Below are positions 1 through 11,623 of a DNA stretch of 64,000 bases, one piece after another; within the stretch, counting starts at the first letter, position 1, and each line of letters starts with the position of its first letter. The notes below the pieces were generated by a model that saw only the letters and a list, made by a program, of their open reading frames with translations, was not told where the DNA came from and ran no database searches. The stretch spans positions 47,635,570 to 47,699,569 of the forward strand of contig NC_133401.1 in assembly GCF_047511655.1 (NCBI RefSeq), written 5' to 3'. The position numbers and the translations under genes are program-made. Source of the stretch: Castor canadensis. Lineage: Eukaryota; Chordata; Mammalia; Rodentia; Castoridae.

Positions 1-355
1 AAAACAAGCCAGAGTCAGAAAGACAAATTCCCCATGTTTTCTCCCTCATGAGGAATCTAGACCTTAAAAATACAATGACATGAATATAAATGGGGGTCTT
101 TGAGTGGGGGGAACCACCCCCCCACCCAAATATAAATGAATATAAATGGGGAAGGGAAAACAGAAAGTGTGATTATGATTGAATGACTTTCCAATGTATG
201 AAAATAGAATAATGAAACTCATTAAAGATTGTAAAAAAACAAAAGTGGGAGATGGGGACAAGAAAGAGTAATAGAGGGGGTGAATTGCATTTTATATGTA
301 AATATGTACATATTGCAATGAAACCCATTTGTACAATTAATATACGCCAATAAAA
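1..355 (+). mobile_element. L1 3' end, cut by the window edge
   Basis: The segment opens with wording typical of the end of mammalian L1 elements (AAGCCAGAGTCAGAAAGACAAA, then a 'cccatgttttctccctcat' block), continues through an A/G-rich 3' UTR and ends near a CCAATAAAAATA tail. It has no open frame of note, so only 3' UTR is left. A C-rich stretch near position 115 interrupts it. The left end lies outside the window, so the element's full length is unknown. Confidence 0.7.
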
Positions 356-491
356 ATACTCATGCAGCCAACAGACACAGAAACAGAATGTTTACTTACT
401 TAAAACATTTTACAACTATTATATTACTATTATTTCAAATAATATTCTAAATATGAAAATAAATTAAATACTGCTTCTATAAAAATTGTTG

Positions 492-534
492 TCTCTGGAG
501 AAGGAAGTTAGGAACTTCCTTCCTTCTCCAGAGA
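492..534. repeat. Perfect 16-bp inverted repeat (hairpin)
   Basis: Positions 492-507 (TCTCTGGAGAAGGAAG) are the exact reverse complement of 519-534, with an 11-base loop. A second, shorter fold with a 3-base loop is possible inside it: 501-509 against 513-521. It lies in unique AT-rich DNA just after the L1 tail. No function is evident. Confidence 0.8.
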
Positions 535-539
535 GGGAA

Positions 540-1279
540 CATTCGCCTGAGTATATGTCACATGTCAAGTGATGCAGCAAAATATGTGGGTGACAGAATC
601 CCCTGCCTAGTGTATGAACAGGATGAGTCTGGTCCCTGATACGTGCATTCTCTTCGCTAATGTTGGCGCTTCAGGAAATCTTGGGTCTCACCAAGGCCCA
701 GGTCCTTGGTTTCCATTCTGTGTTCCCACTTGTAGGATAGTCCTTTCCTTTGGTCCCTGCCTTCTGGATTTGCCCCTGCTCATATTTCTGTCTCTACGGT
801 CAACCTGCCATAGTCACTAATTGTCACCTTCTGTCCTTAGATCCCACCCTTGCCTCTCCCCCTCCCAACTTTGGATCTACCACATTTTAGGAGCTGTCAT
901 TTCCAACAGACTCAACACACCATCTACCATCACTACCACCAAAGGCATATGAGTTCATTTATCCTTAATTAGCCACATTAAATTCTCACCACACCTCTGA
1001 TCTCCTTCTGTCCTGAAGGAATTAACCACCTAGTGAGACAATGAAACAGAGCCATACATCTGCAATAGCAACATTCCTTCTCCTCTTGAATATAATAACC
1101 AATGGCAGGTCTGGTATTTGAGGTAATAGGTCCACCAGGGTGTTGAAAAACCAGGACTGTGTGTACTTACAAAATGTATAATGTGGAACGAAATGTAAAT
1201 TTAGGTTGGAGACAAAGACATATCATGAAGTCTTACTTCATCAGGCTTAGTTTGTAAATTATACTTTTAAAACCCCTAT
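540..1279. other. Unique DNA, no gene seen
   Basis: This stretch has no SINE or LINE signature that I recognise. The open frame at 614-820 begins at an ordinary ATG, has no known motif and no splice context, and is taken as chance. Confidence 0.5.
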
Positions 1280-1290
1280 CGTGTGTGTGT

Positions 1291-1329
<39 letters not shown>
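1280..1329. repeat. (GT)n microsatellite
   Basis: About 25 GT units with one TATG interruption. It abuts the tail side of the minus-strand SINE that follows, which is the usual place for a microsatellite grown from a SINE A-tail. Confidence 0.95.
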
Positions 1330-1330
<1 letters not shown>

Positions 1331-1533
1331 CACTGGAGATTGAACCCAAGGCCTCGTGCATGCTAGGAAGCATTCTACCACTTGAGCTGTGCCCCCAGTC
1401 CTTTTGCTTTTATTTTGTTTTTGAGACAGGGTCTTGTTACCTTTTTGCCTGGGCTGGCCTCAAACTCATGATCAACCTGCCTCGGCCTCCTGAGTAGCTG
1501 GGAATACAAGTGTGAACCACCATGTCCCACTTA
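1330..1533 (-). mobile_element. ID+B1 dimeric SINE
   Basis: Read on the minus strand, a B1-like (7SL-derived) unit, recognisable by GCCTCGGCCTCCTGAGTAGC on the plus strand, is followed by a tRNA-derived ID-like unit, which on the plus strand reads CACTGGAGATTGAACCCAAG (the box B complement) and then a 'gctagg...accacttgagc' box A region. This B1-then-ID order is the standard dimer seen repeatedly in the window. Confidence 0.85.
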
Positions 1534-4060
1534 AAATCCTACAATTGGATCTGTGCAGCTGCAAAAGGAGGGCCTGACAGCACCAGGAATGGAGTTACTT
1601 TTCCAGTTTGTTGGCTCTGTTTTCTTCCTCTTCTCTGATCCTGAATGTTCCTGGCTTATCTGTGCAAAATGGTCTTCCAAAGTAATTGTCTCCCTAGGAG
1701 TCCCTATCTATGATGTCTTCAGTGGAGTACATGAATATCTTCCCAGTGGTTACCCTTTGCTTGAACTTTTTGTCTTCCAGAAATAGAGCCCAACTCTGGC
1801 CAGCTCATCCTGTACTCTGTGAGATGCCCTGGCAGCAAGGGGCACACTGCTGTGCCTGACGTTATGTAAGAACCTACAGAGAAGGGTCAGCGGCTGCAGA
1901 AGCCAGAACACTCCAAATAGGGCCCTTACAGCTAGCCCTGTGAGCCACTGGACTCCCCGTGGGTCACCAAATCTCTTGTTATTTTTACTACAGCTCTGGC
2001 TGCTGTTGGGGAATTAGGAGTGAAATCCAGCCCTCCCTCAGACTAAGGAACAACAAGTTTGAAAAGTAGCTTGTGACATGAACTGGAGAGGACTGTAGTA
2101 AGAGGGGTTGTCCAGTGCTACTCTCCCATAACTTGAGTTAAAGGGTATTGGGTAAGCAAATAGTAGGATTTCCATCTCTACAGCACTTACATGAACAAAG
2201 GAAAGAAGGAAGGGTCTAGAACAACTGAAATGTACTCGCCTCTACTCCATTTCAGAGAAAAGCCTCAGCAGCGAGCCCAGATGTTGTAGAAATGCGGGGT
2301 AACCTGCAGTTCTGCTTCTCTGGACTCTTCCCAGGTAATGTTGAAAATGCAGGTAAGGTTGAAAGTGCCATTTCTGGTAAATACAGATGTAATTGAAAAA
2401 TTAGGTGATCTGACAAAATATTTCCCCCCAAAGAAACCATCCAGCTCTGGGCTTGGATCCACTTATCCATGTCATCTTTGGTATGTTATTTTAAAATGTC
2501 AGGAATGAAAAGGTCATTTGCACAGCCCTGCAGTCTCCCTGTCACAACTCCAGATCTTTTCTCTTGCGGACACAGATGGCAGCACTGAGAGCTAGATGCT
2601 CCCCTGGAGCAAGGGTCTGGTCACTCCACTCCATTGTCTCGAGCAAGTTTGGTTATTAAGCAACTTCACTGGATTTCTTCATCTGCCCATGTTAAGACAT
2701 GTCCTTGATTCACGTAGAGAAGTCAGGTATGTGGAATTCAGAACTCCTTTTAAACACCACTTTTAAAAAGCAACTCTTATGGGGACCTAACATTTATTAA
2801 AGAAAACCGTACACGGGGCTGGTATCAGTAACGTGTAGGTATGTGTTCAACGATCAGCTCTGCAGGAAAAGGAAGCTCTGTTGTGGTATTTGCTCTGTTC
2901 TCCACAGTGTTAATATGCACAGATGCTTAAGCTGCTTTTGCTGGAAAGCACTGACTCCTTACTTGGGCCCATGATTTAGCTAAAAGCAGGAGAACAGCTT
3001 GGCATCCTGCCTCCATTTTTGAATCTGTCTGCTCTAAGCCATTCACCTTGCAATCACCTTGGAATCGAGGAAAGGCAGGACTGATTGATAACAGGCTTAC
3101 AAGGAGGGATGGCGGAAACTGCCTCCAAGGAAAGGAACAGTGGAGCATCTGCCAAACAGACAACTTGCTTATTCTGACCATATCACTCCCCTCAAGTGAT
3201 GACAGCAGTAATAACTTCTCCAGAACCTCTCCCAAAACAAGGACTGAGATGATCCCTGGAACACACCTGTGACAGGGACTGTTTAATCACTATGCATGTT
3301 TTTTGTCCCCTGCCTCAAATTCTTTTTCAATTTAACCCAAAATCTCATGTCTATACCCCAGAAGACAGCTGAAGATAGGCTGAAGTGCTTCCCATGGCCA
3401 GTGCAAGCATGTAACAAACCGCTTCTCTCTGCCTTTAACCATCACTTGTCTCTGTATGTGGCATGTTGGGTGAGTGACTGGACCTGATGCATGAAACCCT
3501 TGGAGTTTGGGCCTGGGACCTAAAACTCTGGTTCCAAACACTTACCTTGGGCCAAGTTCAAACTACCAACTTAACTTCACCAAATGTGGGACTGTGAAGA
3601 CAGTCATACCACCAGCTCTTCAGGACAGATGTGAACCAGCTCAGCGCAACGTCAGCACACGATTAGCTAGGATGGTCAACAAAAACTCACTTCCTGTCCC
3701 TTGTAGGGTATCTTACTTTTCCTGGACCAGTGCAGAATTATTCCAAAATGGATGGAGATAACATTACATCTTACTAAAGGAACTACTATGTTTTTATTTA
3801 ATTTTTTTATCCTAGTCACAAAGGGAAGAAGTCAATCACTTTTGGGAAATCACTATGATGTCCTAGTCTATTCTCTGTCCAGGTCTGACTTGTTTCCTAA
3901 GGATTCTAAAATTCTGCTAAAGTCCAGACAACTTCAGGCTAACATGATCCAAATCTGTGTACCCAAGAGAAGCCAGATAGCACAGGGTTTGAGCATAAGA
4001 TCTAAAGTCCCAATGGGGACCAAAGTCCATTTTGACTTGAGAACAGAACAGATAGCATAG
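1534..4060. other. Unique DNA, no gene supported
   Basis: Mostly single-copy sequence. Two overlapping minus-strand frames at 2252-2470 look faintly Ig-like (several N-x-S/T sites around FNLTC), but there is no splice acceptor or second cysteine frame to support an exon. Other open frames around 2.9-3.8 kb overlap one another on both strands and resemble nothing known. Confidence 0.5.
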
Positions 4061-4061
4061 G

Positions 4062-4225
4062 GTAAGTTCCATGACCTCTCTTAACCTCTTGATGTTGGTG
4101 TGAGTGATAATATAGCAAGTGCATAGGGTAGATATGAAGGTTAAATACAAGTGTGCATGAAACAGCTCAGTGTCTGGCAGGTGAAGGGTACTGTATAAAT
4201 AGTAGCTGTGATTATCATTATTCCT
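4062..4225 (+). mobile_element. MIR (ancient tRNA-derived SINE)
   Basis: The segment follows the MIR consensus in order: 'acctctcttaacctctt' core, 'gtagatatgaaggttaaata', 'cagctcagtgtctggca', then 'gtactgtataaatagtagctg'. It is diverged, as expected of a mammal-wide fossil. Confidence 0.7.
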
Positions 4226-4770
4226 ATTACCTAGTTTTTCTCTCTGCCCTGTTGCAGCCTCACTGGTCTATTGAGCCCCTTCCTGTGCAGTGACTAAGGT
4301 GTCTGCTTCCACTGCCAGGACTCTTCTACTGTCTTACCAGGCAAGAGAAGCTTAGGGTGAGACATCAGCTATTACCCCTCTTGTTCCACAGTCAGACATT
4401 TTCTGTTTAAAAGTAACACTGCAACAGAAATTTTAAGCAGTAAGACCTAAGTGTGAGCCCCAGTGAGTACTGGAGTATGGACACAGAAGGCTCTGGACTC
4501 CCAACTACCCCAGTCTGGAGTCAGCCAGTAGGCAGGAGCCCCCCCGCCACCCCTGCATTCACTGGTTCTCTGGTCCTGCACTTTCCGTCTCCTTTCATCC
4601 CAAGGCACAGACCCTCTCTGCCCTCACCCCGTGCTGAAATTCACCAGTCCCTGCTTCCTCCCACGCCCTGAACAGGGCAGAACAACTTTCAAAGCTGATC
4701 AACATCCTTCTGTCTCTGTGTCAAAATTTTTTACTTCTATATGTATTTTCGACCTTATCAAAATAACAGG
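4226..4770. other. Unique DNA, no gene seen
   Basis: C-rich around 4500-4680. The 72-codon frame at 4453-4671 is proline/serine-rich because of that base bias and has no recognisable motif. Confidence 0.45.
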
Positions 4771-4771
4771 G

Positions 4772-4890
4772 AGAGCAGGGCAGGGTAGTGGTGCACGCTT
4801 GTAATCTCAGCTACTTGGGAGGTGGGAAAATTCTGAGTTCAAGGCCAGCTGGGGCAAACAAAGTTAGCAAGCCCTGGATTCAAGTCCCCC
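4772..4890 (+). mobile_element. B1-like SINE
   Basis: Contains the 7SL-derived block 'ggtagtggtgcacgcttgtaatctcagctacttgggagg' and a degraded right end running into a CA tract. The ID half is missing. Confidence 0.75.
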
Positions 4891-4894
4891 TATT

Positions 4895-4930
<36 letters not shown>

Positions 4931-4935
4931 ACACA
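4891..4935. repeat. (CA)n microsatellite
   Basis: About 22 CA units with one TACA interruption, directly at the 3' end of the preceding B1-like SINE, probably replacing its A-rich tail. Confidence 0.95.
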
Positions 4936-6224
4936 AATGTGGAGAGGCAGGGATGACTTTATTACCCTAACTTCATACATATATGGGAACAATGTCCCAG
5001 AGAGGTATGGGATTGGCCCAAGGTCTGTAAGGGTTCCTAGCAGAGACAGAGCTGGGATCTCTTGGGTTTAGGTCTCCCTCAGGATGCCTTTTGATCACAC
5101 CCAGGGTTGTTTTCTCTGTTAAGTCCCAGGCTGGATGGCAGCCCTGGTCTGAGGCCTGTAACCTCAGGATGATGAATTCTATGAGTTCTCCCACTCTGTC
5201 TGAACACACTGTTCCCACTTGACTAGTTCAACAGGGAAAGCACGGGGAGCACAGCTGCAGCTCCTGTGCTTACCCTACATGGACTCAGCCTAGGGAGTTA
5301 TATAAGGCCTTCTCGGATTCCCAAGGAAAAGTTTTAAAGCAGCAGTAGAACCAGGAAGGAGTCAGGAGTTAAGGCCAGCTTCTGTTTGCATCAGAGAGCA
5401 AATCATAGCAGAGAGTGAGGAACACAAAGTTCCCAGACTGGTCAGTCAGTGGCTGAAGGAATCTAGACCCCAAGTTTCCTGACTCCCTGTGCAAAGCTCT
5501 TTCTCCTTCAGCTAAGACTGTTGCTTGGACTTCAAATCTCCTTTGAAGACTGAGATTTTCAGTTGTTTTCTTAAAGCTCAGGAGGTACGTGGGTGTAGAA
5601 AGGCAAAGCTGTAAATCAAATGTGGAAAATAAAGGTGGCTCTTCCTTCTCTGTGTAAGATCCTGCTGTTTCCTTCTTCATTATGCCTGATGCAAAGATTA
5701 GAAAATGCCCATAGTGCTTCGTACCTAACGCATGACACCTTTAAATATCCTGCGACATCTTTCTTGAAGTAGATGTGAGGACTAACTCCAAATCAATGAG
5801 ATTTCCTTTTTCAACTGGGATCAAACGTCTGAGAAAATGGAGAGCTGAGCCATGCTCAGCTTTTCCCCGGGAATTTTCTTGAGCGACCATGGTATAGACT
5901 TTGAGAAGTCTTAGTGGAGAGATTGATGCTCCGTCCCAGTGAAGCTGGACTCTTGGCACCTGCTCTAGCAAAGGCCATTATCCCTTGTCACCTCTCCCCT
6001 GTGGTGATTCAGAGGATGTTGGTCATTTCTGGGGACCCAAATTCCCTTCCCGCTATAAGAAAGCCAGCAGGTCTTATTAAAACCCACCATGCCTCAGTTG
6101 GAGAGAGACTCAGAGCTGCCCCCTGCTCCTTGCTGTTCATCCACAAACAGCAGACCCATCTCCTTTCCAGACCAGATGAGTAGGTCCAGTGCATTGGTGG
6201 GAGGACCTGCCCCTCCTCCTGCTT

Positions 6225-6690
6225 CCCACTTTTCTGGACTGCATGCTGGTGCCAATGGCTACGTAGAAAAGAGGGATGGTGAGTCCTGCTAGGGAGAAAG
6301 ATAATCAAATTAGGAAATCTTTCATTCTGCAATAAAAGGTTTTTCGAAACAATCAAGGTAAACAACTAGTTGAGCAATATGGTTAAGGGGCTTCCAGGCA
6401 AGAGTAAGCCTTTCAAGCAAACCGATTCTCCTGTAAATGACCCATTCTCAGAGCCTCCCTTGGTATGGAAAGCCAGAAAAGACAGAGTGAGAAATACCCT
6501 CAAAAGAAGGCAGGATGCCCAGGAGTGATGCGGGAAGAGTCCTCAAAGGGCTCTTTTACCTCCAGTTTATCTTACCTGGATCCATGGTATGATGCTGGCA
6601 GGACAGGATCATCCTATCCGTGATGAAGCTCAATTATCAGAGTTCCTCAATTCCAGGAGCCTGGCTCCTCCCAAGGCTTTCTAGCTTGTT
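6225..6690 (-). other. Speculative first exon and acceptor (not a gene call)
   Basis: On the minus strand, ATGGATCCAG ends at 6576 and is followed by a near-consensus donor (GTAAGA). About 290 bases on, a pyrimidine-rich stretch and AG precede 6285. Joining the two would keep frame for about 50 codons with a short hydrophobic run, then meet a stop. The plus strand carries its own donor-like GGTGAGT at the same spot (6278-6284), so the motifs may be chance. No protein family is recognised. Confidence 0.12.
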
Positions 6691-6928
6691 CCATGTTCAT
6701 CCATTTGTTTTCCTTTTCTTAAAGAACCTTCCTCCCCCATTAAATAAATTCCAGCAGGCAAAATCTGAAGTATGCCAGGTGGAGATGTGGTAAACAGAGT
6801 TACATAGGCCTCTCCGAAGTGGGTCATGGGTGAAAATGCAGGTACTCTTTTACTGGGGTATGTGAAAAGTCCACATCTCCCTATTTTCTATACATCAGCC
6901 TAGTTTCCATTTGGGAGCCCTGCTGGTG

Positions 6929-6931
<3 letters not shown>

Positions 6932-6960
<29 letters not shown>
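6932..6960. repeat. (AC)n microsatellite
   Basis: About 14 pure AC units with no adjoining SINE. Confidence 0.95.
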
Positions 6961-6962
<2 letters not shown>

Positions 6963-6976
6963 GATGGCTACTTGAG

Positions 6977-6984
6977 TGACGTCA
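6977..6984. promoter_or_regulatory. Full palindromic CRE (TGACGTCA)
   Basis: An exact TGACGTCA, the CREB/ATF consensus, 16 bases after the AC tract. CpG-containing 8-mers like this are scarce in CpG-depleted DNA. Binding is inference; no promoter or transcript is visible nearby. Confidence 0.4.
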
Positions 6985-7695
6985 ATTGCTGCAGGAACTG
7001 AGACTCCCAGAGCATGTGACCCCATGTCCTTAAGCATATCATATTGCCTTCCCCTGTGAGGACTGGCTGCTGCTGTGGACACCTGAACCTAACAAGCATC
7101 ACAATCCCTGCCCCAAACACCCACGGGCCTCTCACTATAAGAGAACTTCCTCTTTACTAAACAGCTTCTCCAACACCCTCCACTTCTCTCAACCTCACCA
7201 TCCTTCCTGTGTGGTTGTAATGGGTTTTGGTCTGCTATACCCGTGGCAAGGTGATTAACCAACCAAGTAATAATTTGTCTTTCTATGTAGCAGACAGCCC
7301 TGATCAGCCAACTCTCCCAAGAAGAGAGAGGACTTTATATCAGGTTTCTTTTACTGCAAACAAGAAAAAAATGCAGAGGAAAAGCAAACATTGCAGTTCC
7401 ATATTAAAATAGAATGATTGTTTTTACAAGGCTACATTGTCATCACTTGTAGCTGATCTTGACTCATCTTCCAGCCACTAGAAGAAAAGGCTGTTGTGAG
7501 CCAGGAGAGAAAGGCTCTGATGAATTTAGATTTGGCGTGGGAGATTCTGCAGTGGAAGGGTACAAGTTGCATATAAAGGAGAGCTCATTACTAGGCTTGA
7601 TCCCAGGGCCAGTGGAAAACTCCCTCTGGAAGACTCTTGTCACTGCACAGTTGGCCCAAATATAAATCAGGTTTGTTTTTCAGCCTCAGACTTAG

Positions 7696-7727
7696 TGAGT
7701 CAATATTTGCAAAAGTGCAGCAAATAT
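7696..7727. promoter_or_regulatory. AP-1-like site beside an 8-bp palindrome
   Basis: TGAGTCA (7696-7702) is immediately followed by ATATTTGC (7703-7710) and its exact reverse complement GCAAATAT (7720-7727). The block sits in unique AT-rich DNA that looks like a conserved noncoding element, but conservation cannot be judged here. Confidence 0.3.
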
Positions 7728-8689
7728 CACCGCGTGGAAATGTTATTATTGTGCTGCTATGGCCTCACTTTTATTGTTGGCTTATTATTTTTGATTCCAG
7801 GTTTATTTTAAGGTCTCTCATCAGGTACTTTTCAACCTGGTATAGCATGGGACATTGTTGGGTGAAAGCTGCCATACCTCCCCTTCTGATATCCTGAGCT
7901 GGTCAAGTAACCCTGACTTTTTCTCATTCTTTTAGCAGATTGCCCCAGTTCCACAGGGCAGGAGAGCTGGCATTGTGGGCATTTACCCAGTGAGGTGTAC
8001 AAGAATAGTCCAGCCAACTGTCACAGAGCCCAGCATTTAAGAAGTCGACTCTCTGTGCAGTTCGGTCAGTACTCTGCTGGTTTTGTTTGTTTCCTTTTGA
8101 CATGTTACTTCCCCATTCAACTGAACCCATTTCACATCAACAGAACAAGCAAGTGTTTAAAAGGTTTTGTGTATAAATTTGTAATGAGTTAGATTCAGTG
8201 ATAATCAGATCTTTTGGGAAAATGAGACTGTCTTAGCATCCTTCTTAAGGGCTTTGTAAACTCAGGTTCAAATCTAGCTGAGTTTCTATACTCCAGAGGA
8301 TTTACAATTTCTAGTTCACATTTGAGTGTCATGATCTCTCCCAAAAACACTCTCGCTAATGATTTAAAACTCCCCTTATATCATCCATCTTAGTGTCAAT
8401 CCCACTTGAGGGACTGAACAACTGCTTCTCAGTTAATTCCACCTCTCCATATTCTTGTTGTAACTAGCATACTCCAGAAGAGAAATAAATCCCTCCTGAA
8501 TCGACTTGCTGGTGACAAGTAAACACCATTTCAGGCCTGCAATGAGCTTTTTGTCATTATTGTTTTATACCTCAAGAATCCACAGGTGCCTGTCTCTATA
8601 TTTAATTGTCTCACATTTTTAAGGTGTTGGTAACACCACCACCAAGTTCACCAGGATGTTTGCCATCAGTTACTCATCGTAACACATCT

Positions 8690-8800
8690 AGAAGGTAGGT
8701 AGCTGATAGCACCAGCATTTTATGGGCCAGGAAACTTATGACGACACACAGGGACTCTGAGGCAGAACCATAATCAGAATTCCAGAGGCTCAAGCTGGCC
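8690..8800 (-). mobile_element. MIR fragment
   Basis: The plus strand reads 'ggtaggtagctgatagcaccagcattttatgggccaggaaact', a diverged reverse complement of the MIR core (tttcctcatctgtaaaatg...). Confidence 0.5.
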
Positions 8801-8864
8801 ATGAGCAAAGGCACTGAACACCAATGGAGTTAGGTGGATTGTCATCATTTGATGATTACCATAA

Positions 8865-9060
8865 CTGAAAGCACTACCTTCTCTAGAAAACCTTTTTCAT
8901 CCTTTTCAGCTTTTTTTTGAGTGCCCCTCCTCCTCCACATTCCATCTGAATGCTATGTTGATCTCCAACCATATCTTCCTCTGTGGTCAATCTTCCCCCT
9001 GGAATATTATCTCCTTATGGATACTCTTGTTCGTATTCCTCTACTACTCCTGCCCCTGTG
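8865..9060 (+). mobile_element. Probable L2 fragment
   Basis: 'ctaccttctctagaaaacctttttcatcc' followed by a pyrimidine-rich segment with leucine-like codons resembles the region near the L2 3' end. Weak match by eye. Confidence 0.35.
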
Positions 9061-11265
9061 CTTATTCTCGTATGGGACTGAGACTGTTCCGTCCTGGGGC
9101 CACCATTAGACTCAGACTGTAACTAAGGACAATAAACTAATGTAACAGCGAACCAGGATGTGTTCCTCAGCTTGACCCCAAATGGACACAAGGGCTAACG
9201 CCTCCATGTTCTGTCTTCCCTGAACCAAGCAGGAAGCCACTGCTTCCTGGAAGCCCCCTGGCAGGAGCCTTGCAGGGCAAGTCCGGCACTGTGGACAGCG
9301 CCTCGTGACCTGGCAAATCCACGCATGCAGAAGCAGGCCTATGAGCTAATCTTGACTATGAGTGCCTGCAGACTGCTGGGTTGCCCTGGGGAGCTGGCAG
9401 CAAGGATAGAGCTGAGTAATCAGAGTATCTGATTATTTACAGAGATGCTGCTCTGCTGTGACATGTACACATCTGAGATCACCTGTGAATTTGCAGCTTG
9501 CCCTGCAAGCTTCCCACTCAATCTGACAATACAGAGAAAACCAGCAACATGTGTTCCCTTAAACGTTCAACATAGAACATTTGGGAAATGAGAGAGATTA
9601 CAAAACATCAAAAAGTTATCTATTATCGCAACCCCCACAGGAAAAAAAACATTAACCTGTTGGTATATTTCTTTCTATGCTTTTTGTCTGTAAGAATTTT
9701 TTTTTCATGTCACTGAGATTGTACTCTTATAATGACTTTTTCACTTAGCACCAACATTTTACATAGCATTTTCTGAAGTTGTGAAAAATCCCAAAAGCAT
9801 GAGGCTAGGGGCAATATTTCATGTCACAGAAGTAGTCTGATAATCTAACTGTGCTCTTATTACTACAGTTGTTCATATGTCATGTTAACACTTTTGGAGT
9901 GTGCAACTCAGAAACCTGTCTCAAATCATTCTGCTGAAGTCTTTTTTTGGAAATAGACAAATAGATCTTCTTTCACTAAATATAATTTGTCATGACAAAC
10001 CTGTTTTTCAGTGATATAGAAATGGCCTGTGGGCTAACCTTTTTAATTTCCCATTGGTATTACCTTTGATCTCTCCACTTAAAGGGATGGTAGACCTTTT
10101 CCTTGCCAGCTGACAGCTTCTCATCTAAAGCACCCTGCCCTTCTCCTTTGGGGGCTTTACAAGATGCAAAGCCTTAAGGTCACTCCTCTATCAATGGGAG
10201 AAGTTGGCGGATAAATACCCCATTTCCTTGCCCATCCCCAAGAATGTTCGGAAGTGCATTCTACTCAGTTTCTTAACAGTTTCAGGTAGGACCAAGCTCC
10301 AGAGTCTCACCTGGGTGGTAATTACCTTCCTTGTCTCACTGCCTGCACTTCTCAGTGACATTTTCCTGAGATCTACTTGTAAATAAATACCAGGACGTGG
10401 GGGACAGACCCACCAAAAACACTCTGCTAAAAGCTTATCTAAGAACTAATACAGAGGAAGAAAAACAATATTTCACGGTTGGCCAATAAATTATTTACTG
10501 CTACAACTCATGTGCTCGGTGTGGAAAAATCTCAATGCTTACGTCATTAAAGACTGGTGGAAACCCTCCCTCCTCCCTGGGCATCCTGACCCCCTTGCTA
10601 CCCCTTAGAGAGTCCTCTCCTTCACTGTGAGTGAAAACAGAGCACCAGTCCCCATTCTTTGATGACCATTCTTTAGGACTCTTCAGAGTTAATTTAGAAA
10701 CAGCCTTGTCACTTTCAGCAGTTGATCAGTGGAGAATCTGGAGTCATTTGAAATGCCAGTGGATTTAAACAGACTAAAGTGTCTGCTAAATCCAGCCAGT
10801 AGGTTCAGTCTTTGTTTATACAGCTGTGGCTTGATCTAAACCTGCAGGGGCAATGAAGCATCCCATAAATAATTCACTAAGGAGTGCTTCAGGCAGATTC
10901 ATGAAGCAATGAATGTTTTAAATAAGTCAGAGAGCCAAAGACTCTTTGAAATCTCAAACTGTTTACAAAAGAATTAAGATTCCTCTTTCTGCATAAAATA
11001 AGATGAACCCTTAGCACACTTCTGGAACATTCTCTACTAAGAAGGGTTTTATAACCTGATGATTAAAGAGCCTATGGTCCTTTCCTGTTCTTTCTTTATT
11101 TGGATGTCAGTTCCCACTCTAGTAGGAATCTTCTTCTTTTTCAGTTCTTGCTTTTATGCTAGTTGACATTTAGAAACAGATCGAAATCTTTAGAGGCTAA
11201 CTCATAGTGAATCTCTTATTCCCCACTGAGACACATTGAAAATCAGCACAATTCTAAATCACTAA
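9061..11265. other. Unique DNA, no gene seen
   Basis: No young repeats are present. 9600-9790 resembles an old L1- or CR1-like relic (Alu-free mammals share 'tatatttctttct...ttcacttagca'). 10,440-10,980 is AT-rich, single-copy and free of repeats, the kind of sequence in which conserved enhancers are found. Confidence 0.4.
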
Positions 11266-11271
11266 TTAGTA

Positions 11272-11621
11272 CCGTCGACCCCTGGTATTCTTGGGTTCTG
11301 TGGCTGTGGATTCAATTAATCATGGGTCAAAAATATTTTTTTTAAAAAATTGCATCAATACTGACTATACACAGATTTTTTTTCCCTTTTTCTTTGCCTC
11401 TTGTCATTAGTCCCTAGACAACAGAATAACTATTTATATAGCATTTACATTTATTATATAAGTAATACAGAGATGATTTAAAGTTTAAAGGGAGATATAA
11501 ATAGGTAATATGCAAGCACTGTGCCATTTTATAAAAGGTTCTTGATTATTGTTAGGTTTTGCTATCTCCAGGGGTTGGGAGGTCCTGGAGCCAATTCCCC
11601 ATGAGTACTAATGGAAGACTG
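11272..11621 (-). mobile_element. MER2-like Tigger DNA transposon relic
   Basis: A 350-bp nonautonomous element. On the plus strand it opens with CCGTCGACCCCTGGTATTC and closes with ATGGAAGACTG. The interior has the MER2-type order: 'attaatcatgggtcaaaaatat', 'cagattttttttccc', 'atttatatagcatttacat', 'atgatttaaag', 'ccaggggttgggaggtcctggagcc'. A TA dinucleotide flanks each end (11270-11271 and 11622-11623), as expected for Tc1/mariner-superfamily insertion. No transposase is encoded. Confidence 0.78.
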
Positions 11622-11623
11622 TA

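Larger units (their letters stand above)
4936..8685. other. Unique DNA with some regulatory-looking sites
   Basis: The largest low-repeat block in the left half. It holds a TATA-like TTATATAAGG near 5297, a full CRE at 6977 and an AP-1-like site at 7696, entered separately. Frames at 5369-5680, 5741-5971 and 6009-6365 (all minus) have no recognisable domain. No gene can be affirmed. Confidence 0.4.

Noticed and set aside
2252..2470. Ig-like looking peptide with N-glycosylation sites (minus strand)
   Set aside because: Only one cysteine in a suggestive setting, no acceptor before it, and an equally long unrelated frame overlaps it.
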